A DNA stretch of 64,000 nucleotides from NCBI GenBank assembly GCA_965212025.1, contig OZ243039.1, forward strand, positions 186,001-250,000, in the 5' to 3' direction. Made by a program: the position numbers and the translations under genes. The notes under the pieces were generated by a model, which was not told where the DNA came from, did no database searches, and was given only the letters and a program-made list of their open reading frames with translations. Shown piece by piece: positions 1-10,339 of the stretch (position 1 is the stretch's first letter; each line of letters starts with the position of its first letter). Source of the DNA: G965212025 sp965212025 (GTDB lineage Bacteria > Pseudomonadota > Gammaproteobacteria > Poriferisulfidales > Oxydemutatoraceae).

Positions 1-11
1 GCCACGGAACA

Positions 12-1121
12 ATGAGCCCGGAACGTTTGCGCCGAAACTTGCGTTCCGGATCGAATGTCCGAGCCCGGCAGGGAAGCCGCTTGCGCATTCACCGCCACGC
101 AAATGGAACGGCCGCTTCAGCCACGCCACCGTCAGATACGCAGTTGCCTGCAACCGCTCCCCCAACCGTGGAGCGCATTAGCGACCCTGCGTACCACATC
201 TTGGCAATACCGGACTGCTGGGAAAACCGTTTCAGCGTACACGACCGGGAAATGATGGGAATGGCGCGCCAGCTTGCTGATAAAGACGGCGGTGCGGTCT
301 GCATGCTTTGCTTCGGCAAACCGGAAAGCGAGCCCGGAGCAGTTGGTGCCGACCGTCTGCTGCTAATGCCAGAAGGCGGAACCTCTTACAGCCCGGACGC
401 GGATGCCAAATGGGTTTGCTCGGTAATTTCCGAGTTGCAACCACGCCATGTATTGTTGCCCGATAGCCTGGAACGCGGAGGAGACCTCGGCAGGCGGATT
501 GCCACCACACTGGAAGCAACGGTGGCGACCGCAGTTTGGCAAGCTGATTTAAAGCACTGCACAAGGCTCGCCAAATGCGGTGGCGAAAGCGTCCGCATGC
601 CAACTCCTTTTGTCATCCTTACGGCTGCCGGCTATTGCCCGCCCTTGCGCGGCGCGCCTCACGAAGCACGTCTGATAAAAGCCGGGCAGGCCGAAAGACA
701 GAACAGCGCTTTCCTGAGCGCCAAAATATCCACCCCGCCCCCTGCCCAAGTGCCTCTGGCCGAAGCAGAATTCATTCTTGCCGCTGGTAACGGAGTACGT
801 GACTGGGACACCTATCATGCTTTGGCGGAAAAGCTGGGTGCGACTGAGGGAGGCAGCCGCGTGGTGGTGGACAAAGGATTTTTAGCTGCGCATCGCCAAG
901 TGGGATCCACAGGAACCATCACCAATGCGCGCACTTACATCGCTTTGGGAATTTCCGGTGCTCCCCAACACCTGCAAGGAATTGCAGATTGTGAAAACGT
1001 GGTGGCCATCAATACAGATGGCAACTGCCACATGATGAAGCGTGCAGATCTGGCGGTCGTGGGCGACACCCAGGAAATCATGCAAGCACTGCTGCAGTCC
1101 CTGGAAGAAGAAAATGGCTGA
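12..1121 (+). CDS. etfA: Electron transfer flavoprotein alpha subunit, FixB family, dimethylglycine/sarcosine-cluster type
   Basis: ETF alpha subunits bind FAD and pass electrons from flavin dehydrogenases to the quinone pool. The C-terminal third (about residues 281-369) has the FAD-binding fold, with VGSTGT, the GISGAPQHL turn, VVAIN and RADLAVVGD. The N-terminal ~60 residues are basic and poorly conserved, as I recall for ETF alpha proteins of Pseudomonas dimethylglycine/sarcosine clusters, which this one resembles through its length. The start lies 12 bases from the window edge, so the true start may be outside. The stop overlaps the ATG of the following etfB, so the two are translated together. 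The dehydrogenase or Fe-S partner would be upstream, outside the window (inference). Family assignment is sure; the substrate pathway is only likely. Confidence 0.85.
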   Translation: MSPERLRRNLRSGSNVRARQGSRLRIHRHANGTAASATPPSDTQLPATAPPTVERISDPAYHILAIPDCWENRFSVHDREMMGMARQLADKDGGAVCMLCFGKPESEPGAVGADRLLLMPEGGTSYSPDADAKWVCSVISELQPRHVLLPDSLERGGDLGRRIATTLEATVATAVWQADLKHCTRLAKCGGESVRMPTPFVILTAAGYCPPLRGAPHEARLIKAGQAERQNSAFLSAKISTPPPAQVPLAEAEFILAAGNGVRDWDTYHALAEKLGATEGGSRVVVDKGFLAAHRQVGSTGTITNARTYIALGISGAPQHLQGIADCENVVAINTDGNCHMMKRADLAVVGDTQEIMQALLQSLEEENG

Positions 1122-1902
1122 AATTTTTGTCCTGCTTTCCGAAAGCAGCCACCCTGGTAGCGGGATGCCCTGCCGATCGCCGCAAGACGCGCGTGCGCTG
1201 GAAATCGCCCTGGATATGGCGGCAGGCAACGCAAAAAAGATTGAAGCCTTGCATGTCGGGAAACCGGACAATCCGGTCTTGCGTGAATACCTGGGGATGG
1301 GATTGGCGACTTTGCGCGTGGTCTCTGTTCCCGCCACCGCTGACGTGGCCATGGCACTTGGCACCTGGCTTGAAAACTGCAACCCTCGCCTGATTCTTTG
1401 CGGCAAACAGGCAGGAGCCTCGGAAAGTTCGGGCATGTTGCCTTATTTGATCGCCAAACACTTGGCAATGCCGATCGTCAGCGATGTCGTCCAAGCCACC
1501 ATTGACCAAGACAAGTGCCACTTTAGCCAAGCACTTCCCAGGGGCTGCCGCCGGCATTTGGAGTTGATGCTACCGGCAGTCGCATCTGTGGTCACAAACC
1601 CGGCATCAGCCCCGACGCGCTTTTCATTCGCACAGGCAAGACGCGGGCGCGTCATCAGCGAGGAACTTCCCTTCACCGTTGATCAAAGACCACTGTCGTG
1701 GCAGAAATCGGCCATAAAAAAACGCCTGAAATATATCCACAACCCGGGAGGCGGAAGTGCCACTGAGCGTGCTCTGGCAGCGACACAAACTTCCGCGCAA
1801 GGAAGTACAAAATACCTGGAAACCACCCCGTACAAAAGTTCGCATGCTATACTCACGTTCCTCGTAAACTCAGGGGCTCAAAAACATAAAGCGGTCAAAT
1901 AA
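1114..1902 (+). CDS. etfB: Electron transfer flavoprotein beta subunit
   Basis: Beta partner of the preceding ETF alpha subunit; together they form the soluble FAD/AMP heterodimer. The ATG at 1114 overlaps the etfA stop and gives 262 residues, normal for the family; an upstream in-frame start at 1042 would lie inside etfA and is rejected. Visible landmarks are SGMLPYLIA (about residue 106) and ALPRGCRRHLEL (about residue 142), which match the ETF beta of dimethylglycine/sarcosine clusters as I remember them. The order alpha then beta is also that of those clusters; classical etf operons run beta then alpha. The last ~50 residues are low-complexity and end just before the GLUG gene. Confidence 0.85.
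   Translation: MAEIFVLLSESSHPGSGMPCRSPQDARALEIALDMAAGNAKKIEALHVGKPDNPVLREYLGMGLATLRVVSVPATADVAMALGTWLENCNPRLILCGKQAGASESSGMLPYLIAKHLAMPIVSDVVQATIDQDKCHFSQALPRGCRRHLELMLPAVASVVTNPASAPTRFSFAQARRGRVISEELPFTVDQRPLSWQKSAIKKRLKYIHNPGGGSATERALAATQTSAQGSTKYLETTPYKSSHAILTFLVNSGAQKHKAVK
1845..1853 (+). promoter_or_regulatory. Candidate extended -10 promoter for the GLUG gene
   Basis: TGcTATACT (TG at 1845, hexamer 1848-1853, five of six consensus bases) lies inside the 3' end of etfB, 104 bases before the GLUG start. No convincing -35 element is present. The match is short and could be chance. Confidence 0.3.
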
Positions 1903-1956
1903 AAATCGCCCACGGTGTTCTCACGCTGGAAGTGCGCTGTGCAGGAGGCACCAACA

Positions 1957-2220
1957 ATGACAGCAAGCAACGCAAAACACCAAGCAACGTGTGGTCAGCG
2001 AAAAACCATGAACCACGGAAACGTTGACGGCAAGTCCCGGACGATAATTGGGTCACTGGAAACAACGGCATTGCGTGCAATACTGGTGTTTCTCCTCGGA
2101 TTGGGTCTGACGGGCGAACTGTTTGCCCAAGAATGCGGAGTAGACGCCCCCAGAATACGACGTGGTCGATGGTTTCCGCGTGGTAGAAAATATCTGCCAT
2201 CTGCAAGGCATGAACAGTGA
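1957..2220 (+). pseudogene. 5' fragment of the GLUG gene, carrying its signal peptide
   Basis: The ATG at 1957 follows a perfect AGGAGG (1943-1948) at 8-base spacing. It encodes a long basic N region, a hydrophobic core (LRAILVFLLGLGLTG) and a probable cleavage site after LFAQ, so this is a signal peptide of the extended type. The mature start ECGVDAP corresponds to the second module of the same protein, which opens with DCVGQ before its own head domain. The frame is then lost at a run of five C (2136-2140). With four C the reading would continue as APEYDVVDGF straight into the giant ORF. I read this as the real 5' end of the next feature, separated by a one-base frameshift. Confidence 0.75.
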
Positions 2221-5200
2221 CCCTACGACGAATTACAGGCTGGTAAAAGACATCGACGCCCGCATAACCCGACAATGGAACGTGGTTAATGGTATTGCGC
2301 AAGGCTTTACGCCCATTAGCACCTTTACCGGCACTTTCGATGGAAATGGCAAAAGTATTTCCGGTTTGTATATCAACCAAGGCAACGAAGAAAAAGTCGG
2401 CATGTTTTCCGTGCTGTCATCAGGAGGGAAACTGCTCAACGTAAATCTGGCAGATGCAGAAGTGACCGGGTATAGAAAAGTTGGTCTGCTCGCTGGTATT
2501 AACGAGGCAGGTGTTATTGAGAACTGTACGGTTTCAGGGGACGTAACCGGCAACCAGAGGGCATTCATAGTCGCAACAATAGATGCGAGAGAGCGGGTAG
2601 TCTACGATGTCAGCGTCAACATTGGTGGACTCGTGGGCGTGAACAGCAGCACCATTCGCAATAGCAAGGCAAATATAACTGGCACCGGAGACAATCGTAT
2701 AGGTGGTCTGGTCGGAAGCAACGGTGGTGCCATAGAGAACGGCTTTGCAAGGGGTCAAGTCAATGGAACCTTCTACGTCGGAGGACTTGCAGGATGCAAT
2801 GAAGGATGCGTGAATGACAGTAGCGCCCTGGGGATCATCAGAAACAGTTCTGCAAGCGTGTCAGTTTTCGGGAGAGTCTTCACGGGCGGGCTTGTCGGTG
2901 TGAATGGCTCAACAATCGTCAAAAGCTACGCAACAGGAACCGTCAGAGTGGTGATTGAACTGGCAAATGAGCGCTACACTGGGGGACTCGTGGGTCTTAA
3001 CAACGGTTTCGTTCTTGACAGCTACGCAACAGGAATGGTCATCGGGCAAACGTTTATCGGCGGGCTTGTCGGCCTCAACAATGGCGATATCTCTGTGGGC
3101 TACGCAACGGGAGGAGTGGTTGGACTTGAACCGGCCGGAGGTCTCGTAGGCCACAACAATGGCGATATCTCTGGTAGCTACGCAACAGGTAAAGTGGTAG
3201 GGAGAAACAAAATCGGGGGGCTGGTCGGTGAAAACAGGGGCGACACCAGCGGCATCGTTCGTGACAGCTACGCAACAGGTGAAGTGTCCGGAGCCAGGAA
3301 GGTAGGCGGTCTAGTAGGCGACAACAGCGGTGTCGTTCGTCGCAGCTACGCAACTGGCGCTGTCTCAGGTTCAAGCTCTACGGGTGGCTTCGCGGGGCTA
3401 ATTCACGGTGGCAGCACAATCGTAGACAGTTACGCAACAGGCGCTGTCTCAGGTTCAGGCTCTATAGGTGGCTTCGCAGGCCAAATTTTCGGTTTCGTTC
3501 GCCACAGCTACGCAACTGGCGCTGTCTCAGATTCAAGCTCTACGGGTGGCTTCGCAGGCAAGACTTCCAATGACAGCACAATCATAAACAGTTACGCAGG
3601 GTACAGCCAGCAATTCGTAGGGCTTGACGAAGGTGGTTCTGTCACGACAGAGAGTGGTACACGTACCTCATCACAGCTTCGATGCCCCACGACACCCAGT
3701 GAAACATGCTCAGATACCACGACATATTCTGGCTGGAATTCCGATGCGTGGTACTTTGGCAGCGCCCGTGTTCTCCCCTTGCTCCGCAGCCTGATTGATA
3801 TTCCTGTTGCCCCCACAACATTGTCAGCCATCTGGGAATCCGGGAATTCCCTGGAACTAAACTGGAAGCACAACGGCGCGCGTACTTACGAACTGAAGAT
3901 TGGAAACGCTCTGCAAGAATCCTCTTCGAAAACCTATAAGCTTGACGACTCTCTGCTATTGGAGTTTCGTAACAATTACGTAGGTGGTAATGAAATCTCC
4001 TATACAGTCAGGGCATCAGAAACCGATGTTGTCGGCTATCCGACAACCGGAGGTTTTAGCCTACTGGATTCCCCTTCGACAGCTCGCATCAATCAAGTCA
4101 GTGCCAAGGCATCGACGATGATGACATCGTTGTCGTTCCCTGAAAATGATGGTTATGGCCGTTCTCCAGGTAACGACGATTACGGGGTCAGGGTAAACAA
4201 CACCGAGCTGAATCTTCGCTATGGCGTACAGATTTTTCGGGATGGGGAACTGGTGGCAGAAAAGGAAATCCCGCTGGGACCTCTGGACGTAGACGTAGAA
4301 TTCATGCGCTTGGCTTACCCATCCGCGTACCGATTGGTAGCAGTTGCCAAAAACGCGGCTGGCGAAGGAGAAGAAGCGACCAGAAATTTTAGTACGGTCT
4401 CCGAACCGGACGCCCTTCCCATAATCTCAGCTTCCTTGGAAAGCACGATTAAAATCACTCGTGGAACCACGAACAAAAAAATAACTTTGGATGCCAGCAC
4501 TCCTCCAGGGTCAGCCGTGACATGGACGTCTTCTGGCGATGTTTCAAATGGTAGGGTGTATTTTCTGGCCACAGATGGTACCCAGGTTAATGAAATAACA
4601 GGCACCCAAGTTTCTGTGGTTTATGAGTCCGCTGGCAATGAAGGAGTGGTCGGTAACGGTCGCTTTGATCGGTTTGGGATCAGTGCCAGAAACATATATG
4701 GAATCGATGCTGTCGTGTTTAACGTAGTGCCTGACGACCCCCCCGTTATTTCTGGAGCGGAGAATCGGACAATCAGAATTTATACACGGTCAACCGAAAG
4801 TGCCCCGCTGGTGCTGACAGCAGTTGACGACTCAGTGCAAGACTTGAAGTGGACTTGGTCGCCAGGAGAAGGCTTTCCTGTTGATGCCGCCACCACCGTG
4901 CGGCTGCTCACCATGGTGGAAGACGAAAATTCCATCGCATCTGTAACTTTTTCACATGGGAAAGGTTCGATATCATCCGGCACTTTTACGGTTCAGGTGA
5001 GGGATGAAACAGGCGGAACTGACGAAGTTCAGGTGACTGTCAGCACAACCCCCAACCGCTCACCCACGATTGCAGGAGGGGACGAGCAGTTCCTGCGCAT
5101 CATCGAAGGTAAGACCACCGCCTCTCTTGTCCTTAGTGCCAGCGACCCCGACCCTCGAGACACGCAGAAACTGCTGTGGTCCATAAAAAAAGTCAGCTTG

Positions 5201-8116
5201 CCATCCAACACCAGCCTGGTATTCACAGTGAACGGTTCAACTCAGGCCGCGACAACCGGCCCTACGGCACCACTGTTATTTATCCGACCGGACCCAAGTT
5301 CGACCGGAATGTTCAGGGTAACTGCCTCAGATCCACTGGAGGAGGCTGGTGTCGTAGACATCACTGTTCTCGGAATACCTAACACAACTCCAATCATTAC
5401 CGGGTTTGGCGGGCAGGAAGTTTCTGACACTGACACACTTACAATATTTATCAACCCAGGAGCCAGTGAGGCCACCTTGCGCGCTGTCGCCGAAGACCAA
5501 TTACCCAACGAACTGAGATGGGTCATTGCGTCTTCGAATTCTACGGCAGCCAGCTTCGTCACCAATGGCGGTGCAAGTTCCACCATGACCTCGGGCAAGC
5601 CAGAAGTGATAATCCGCCTCTTGGCGGAAGACAGCAGTTTTACGCTCAGCGTATTTGACCACCAAGACAAATCCGACGCACTGACTGTGAACGTGGTTTC
5701 AACGGGCACGAAGCTAACCATTGCGCAAGGCGCAACTGCGTCAAGGACAATCCCCTTTCGGGTACAAAGCACTGTAGTGGAGCTGAATACCGTGTATCTT
5801 TGGGCAGGATTAACCTGGAATATTGAAGCTAGTCCACCGGGAGCTACAGGTGAGTTCATTGGAAGGTCTGATGAGAGCCAAGTGAAGCTCAATCTGGACA
5901 TTGGCGAAACGAACAACGAAGCGTTGTTCACCATAACCGTTAGCAACCGCGACGACCGCGACTCAATCTTTGTAACAGTCGTGCAACAGGAACCGGTCGA
6001 TCGTTTCCAGACAGACTGCGTCGGGCAAAGTGGGTTTGCTGGCGGGCTCGGATCCAGCAGTTCCCCCTATCAAATCGCTACGCTCTGCCAGTTACAGACC
6101 ATTGGCTCAACACCTCAGGCATATTACCAACTGCTTAATGATATTGAGGCGAGTCCCACCCGTAATTGGAACTGGGTTCGTGGGGATCAAACAAGAGTGG
6201 GCTTTTTCGAAGGCTTTGAGCCCATCGTTTTTTTCAACGGTGAGTTTTACGGGAATGGCAAAACGATCACAAATTTGTATATCAATCGCCCCGACTCGGA
6301 AAACACCGGACTGTTTTTCTTTCTTGGTAGTAACAGCTTACTGCGTCAGGTAAAAATTCTGGATGCAGAAGTCATTGGCGGTAACAACACTGGTCTGCTG
6401 GTTGGAGATACCGGCGGCGGGATCATTGAAGGTAGCATTGTAAGCGGTTCGGTCAGGGGCAAGCGCTTTGTTGGGGGTCTTGCCGGCAGATTGAGTGGGC
6501 AAATCGATGACAGTTCCGCAACGGTGAGCGTCGTAGCAATAGACTCAGCGGGAGGGCTCGCGGGCGAGGCCTTTGGTAACATCAGAAGAAGTTTTGCGTC
6601 GGGAACAGTCATGGCTGAGAGACTTGCGGGGGGGCTCGTGGGAGACGGTCATCGCATCATCGAAAACAGCTATGCCACTGTGTCTGTCTCTTCAACAGGA
6701 AGAGATGCGGGCGGACTCGTAGGCCACCTTTCCCGAGGTGGTTCCGTTGTCTACAGTTACGCAACGGGGGACATCGCGGGAGATAGCAATGTTGGCTCGT
6801 TGGTCGGCGACAATTTTGGAAGAGTTGGCAACAGTTATGCGGCAGAAAGTGCCAATGGAAGTACACTGATCGGCACTAACAACGACCAAACCGGCCAAAT
6901 AGACGCCAACAGCGGCTTACGTACGCTAAGACAGATCCAGTGTCCCGTAGCAGCCGGGACAACGTCGTGTGAAGGAGCCACAACCTTCTCCGGTTGGGAT
7001 TCTGAGATATGGTATTTCGGCGATTCCCTCACCGCACCCGTGTTGCGAGTACTCTCCAACATATCATCCTCCAGGTCAAACCGGTCACCCATAATAGAAG
7101 GATCGACGATACTTAAAATTATTCAAGGACAAACTACCGTATCTTTTAACTTTTCTGCACGCGACCCCGACTCTGAACCAGGACTACAGTGGTCCATAAC
7201 GAAAAACACACCAGCGAATAGCAATCTGGTATTCGCAGGCGGTTCAACAGAGCTCCAGACAACCGGCTCCACGGCACGAGTGCAACTGCTGTTTACCCGC
7301 CGGGACTCAATTTCGACCGGAAGCTTTACACTGACAGTCAAAGATCCGACGACGGGTGTGGATACGCTGCAGCTTACTGTTCGCGAGAGCCCCAACAAAG
7401 CCCCGGTCATTAGCGAATTTTCCGGAATACCCGTTAACAGCTCTGAGGTAATCACGTTACTTCTCAGCCCGGACATTGAAACAGTCACCATGCGTGCTGT
7501 TGCCGAAGATGAGTTGCCCGAGAAATTGGAGTGGACTCTGACCCCCATCACACCAGATTTTTCGGCGACGGTTAGCTTTGTAGTGGGTGGCGAGACCGCA
7601 TGGGTCTCAGGCACATCAGTAGTGGCGGTGTATTTTTCGCGCGACGACCCTGCAATACACTACTATTTTGGCCTTCGTGTGTCTGATCACCTTAAGACGA
7701 CAGACATGCTTGTGATACGCATGCGAACCCCGGAAGCGACGCGTTCCGTGTCCATAGCGCAGGGCAAATCTCTGAGACTGGCTATAGGATCGGAGGTTCA
7801 GTCCGTTGAAGTTGAATTGAGTACCGTAGAGCAGTGGGCGGGTCTAATCTGGAGTATTGAAAATACGACACCAGTGTCCGGAGCCAGGGCCGAATTCATT
7901 GGAAACGCCAGCGAAAGCCAGAAAAAAGTTGCTGGCCAAGTGAAAGCCAAACTGACACTTGATGAACTGCCGGAAGCTTCGTTCACGATAAAAGTTGCCA
8001 CTAGCAACGAAGTTGGCGCACCCAGCGACACGATCGAAATAAAAGTAATCCGACAGGATGAGGGGGAAGAGGTGGGATTGCGCTTGAGAGTGTTGCTCGG
8101 GGGGGCAGTCCGCTAA
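2162..8116 (+). CDS. Giant GLUG-repeat protein with Ig/cadherin-like domains, probably cell-surface or secreted
   Basis: The mature part is 1984 residues. Two modules have the same plan. Module A (to about 5990) has a head domain, about 12 GLUG-type repeats (GGLVGxNxGxxxxSYATGxV), a closing motif (SGWNSDAWYFG), a fibronectin-like stretch, then several Ig/cadherin-like domains. Module B (from about 6000) repeats head, about 6 GLUG units, closing motif (SGWDSEIWYFG) and Ig-like domains that align with those of module A. GLUG motifs occur in large secreted or surface proteins, some proteolytic or adhesive; no catalytic motif is visible here, so an adhesin is a guess. The signal peptide is in another frame upstream (1957-2220). 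Without it this ORF would start at a GTG/ATG lacking export information. A run of seven G (8099-8105) precedes the stop. Confidence 0.8.
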   Translation: MVDGFRVVENICHLQGMNSDPTTNYRLVKDIDARITRQWNVVNGIAQGFTPISTFTGTFDGNGKSISGLYINQGNEEKVGMFSVLSSGGKLLNVNLADAEVTGYRKVGLLAGINEAGVIENCTVSGDVTGNQRAFIVATIDARERVVYDVSVNIGGLVGVNSSTIRNSKANITGTGDNRIGGLVGSNGGAIENGFARGQVNGTFYVGGLAGCNEGCVNDSSALGIIRNSSASVSVFGRVFTGGLVGVNGSTIVKSYATGTVRVVIELANERYTGGLVGLNNGFVLDSYATGMVIGQTFIGGLVGLNNGDISVGYATGGVVGLEPAGGLVGHNNGDISGSYATGKVVGRNKIGGLVGENRGDTSGIVRDSYATGEVSGARKVGGLVGDNSGVVRRSYATGAVSGSSSTGGFAGLIHGGSTIVDSYATGAVSGSGSIGGFAGQIFGFVRHSYATGAVSDSSSTGGFAGKTSNDSTIINSYAGYSQQFVGLDEGGSVTTESGTRTSSQLRCPTTPSETCSDTTTYSGWNSDAWYFGSARVLPLLRSLIDIPVAPTTLSAIWESGNSLELNWKHNGARTYELKIGNALQESSSKTYKLDDSLLLEFRNNYVGGNEISYTVRASETDVVGYPTTGGFSLLDSPSTARINQVSAKASTMMTSLSFPENDGYGRSPGNDDYGVRVNNTELNLRYGVQIFRDGELVAEKEIPLGPLDVDVEFMRLAYPSAYRLVAVAKNAAGEGEEATRNFSTVSEPDALPIISASLESTIKITRGTTNKKITLDASTPPGSAVTWTSSGDVSNGRVYFLATDGTQVNEITGTQVSVVYESAGNEGVVGNGRFDRFGISARNIYGIDAVVFNVVPDDPPVISGAENRTIRIYTRSTESAPLVLTAVDDSVQDLKWTWSPGEGFPVDAATTVRLLTMVEDENSIASVTFSHGKGSISSGTFTVQVRDETGGTDEVQVTVSTTPNRSPTIAGGDEQFLRIIEGKTTASLVLSASDPDPRDTQKLLWSIKKVSLPSNTSLVFTVNGSTQAATTGPTAPLLFIRPDPSSTGMFRVTASDPLEEAGVVDITVLGIPNTTPIITGFGGQEVSDTDTLTIFINPGASEATLRAVAEDQLPNELRWVIASSNSTAASFVTNGGASSTMTSGKPEVIIRLLAEDSSFTLSVFDHQDKSDALTVNVVSTGTKLTIAQGATASRTIPFRVQSTVVELNTVYLWAGLTWNIEASPPGATGEFIGRSDESQVKLNLDIGETNNEALFTITVSNRDDRDSIFVTVVQQEPVDRFQTDCVGQSGFAGGLGSSSSPYQIATLCQLQTIGSTPQAYYQLLNDIEASPTRNWNWVRGDQTRVGFFEGFEPIVFFNGEFYGNGKTITNLYINRPDSENTGLFFFLGSNSLLRQVKILDAEVIGGNNTGLLVGDTGGGIIEGSIVSGSVRGKRFVGGLAGRLSGQIDDSSATVSVVAIDSAGGLAGEAFGNIRRSFASGTVMAERLAGGLVGDGHRIIENSYATVSVSSTGRDAGGLVGHLSRGGSVVYSYATGDIAGDSNVGSLVGDNFGRVGNSYAAESANGSTLIGTNNDQTGQIDANSGLRTLRQIQCPVAAGTTSCEGATTFSGWDSEIWYFGDSLTAPVLRVLSNISSSRSNRSPIIEGSTILKIIQGQTTVSFNFSARDPDSEPGLQWSITKNTPANSNLVFAGGSTELQTTGSTARVQLLFTRRDSISTGSFTLTVKDPTTGVDTLQLTVRESPNKAPVISEFSGIPVNSSEVITLLLSPDIETVTMRAVAEDELPEKLEWTLTPITPDFSATVSFVVGGETAWVSGTSVVAVYFSRDDPAIHYYFGLRVSDHLKTTDMLVIRMRTPEATRSVSIAQGKSLRLAIGSEVQSVEVELSTVEQWAGLIWSIENTTPVSGARAEFIGNASESQKKVAGQVKAKLTLDELPEASFTIKVATSNEVGAPSDTIEIKVIRQDEGEEVGLRLRVLLGGAVR

Positions 8117-8246
8117 ATACTTTGTCGCACATCCCGAGGCACTCCAGGCTAATCTTAGTATAAGCTACCCGGTGCCTAGTCCAGATGATGGAGGTCATTG
8201 ACAGTGACAGGAGCGACAAAAAGTATGTTCTGCGCCCGTACAAAGT

Positions 8247-8255
8247 TGCTAGAAT
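8247..8255 (+). promoter_or_regulatory. Candidate extended -10 promoter for mreB
   Basis: TGcTAGAAT (hexamer 8250-8255, five of six consensus bases) lies 135 bases before mreB in the 273-base gap after the GLUG gene. No clear -35 is seen. Nothing else was recognised in that gap (8117-8389). Confidence 0.3.
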
Positions 8256-8338
8256 TGGGCACCCGTTCATCAAGGCTTGTGGGTGGCGCGTAGCGTCCGC
8301 TGCATTTAGGCAGGCCAGGAAAGGTTGTGCTCAGATAG

Positions 8339-9427
<1,089 letters not shown>

Positions 9428-9544
9428 TGCCCTGCTGAATCATTTTTCCGTCATCAAACAAGCAACAGACCAACAATAAAAAGTCTATTCAGATTTCAGG
9501 ACATTACCCCACGCGCTACCGCGTATTGCCTGCTTGCTGTCACC

Positions 9545-10339
9545 TTGATGTTCGTACACAAACTGTACCAACAGCAATTCGACGATTTACTCGACACCCC
9601 TAAAAAAACAATCCTTGGGGTAGCTGAATCCGTTCATGACCAATACAGCAATTTAAAGCTTTTACTTGGCGAACAGGAAGAGTTGCAGCTGAAAATAAAG
9701 GCACTGCAAAAACGAGCACACGCGCTGAAAATTGAACACGAAAGCCTGAAAGACCAGATACGGGGCAAGCTGCATCAGGCGGATTTTATGGGGGAAATTC
9801 CCATATCCCCCCGGATACGAACCGAGACCGCTCGCTTGCTGAAGTCGGTTTTGACGCCATTGCAACAAACCATCACTCTGGATAAGGGAAGAGTCGATGG
9901 CGTGTACGAGGGGCAAGCGGTTCTCGACAATGCCGGCATTACCGGGCGCGTGGTGGCACTGACAGACTTTAGCGCCACGGTCATGCTGATTTCAGACCCC
10001 GGTCATGTGATGAACGTAGAAATCAAGAACACGGGCTATCGAGCCCTGTCCGCAGGGGTAGGTGACGTCCAGCAAATTGATCTGCTGTACATTAAAGAAG
10101 GCGAAAAACTGCATGTCGGCGACGAGGTGGTGGTTTCCAGCCTGGACATCACGTATCCCCGCGGCTACCCGGTGGGGGAAATCAGCAAGTTGCTCCCCGG
10201 TACCGGAGATGGATTCGCCGGTGTCACAGTCAGACCTTATTCCAACCTGGGACACGCACAGGAAGTAGTTCTGGTGTGGAAACAAGACCCGAATGAAGTG
10301 GCCGGCAAAAAAATCACTGCTCCTCTGTCGCAGCCATGA
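9545..10339 (+). CDS. mreC: Rod-shape-determining protein MreC (start codon uncertain)
   Basis: MreC is a bitopic inner-membrane protein that links MreB to the periplasmic wall machinery. The periplasmic coiled coil (about residues 30-75, rich in E, Q, L and K) and the beta-domain (TLDKGRVDGVYEGQAV, then ITGRVVAL and STVMLISD-like segments) are clear. The start is a problem. The frame stays open back to the mreB stop at 9427 and encodes a good transmembrane segment ending in LLAVTLMFV, yet it has no ATG, GTG or TTG before the TTG at 9545. Starting there cuts the membrane helix in half. Candidates are a rare start (ATA at 9476 or ATT further on), or a mutated or misread start codon. The stop overlaps the mreD ATG. 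Confidence 0.9.
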   Translation: MMFVHKLYQQQFDDLLDTPKKTILGVAESVHDQYSNLKLLLGEQEELQLKIKALQKRAHALKIEHESLKDQIRGKLHQADFMGEIPISPRIRTETARLLKSVLTPLQQTITLDKGRVDGVYEGQAVLDNAGITGRVVALTDFSATVMLISDPGHVMNVEIKNTGYRALSAGVGDVQQIDLLYIKEGEKLHVGDEVVVSSLDITYPRGYPVGEISKLLPGTGDGFAGVTVRPYSNLGHAQEVVLVWKQDPNEVAGKKITAPLSQP

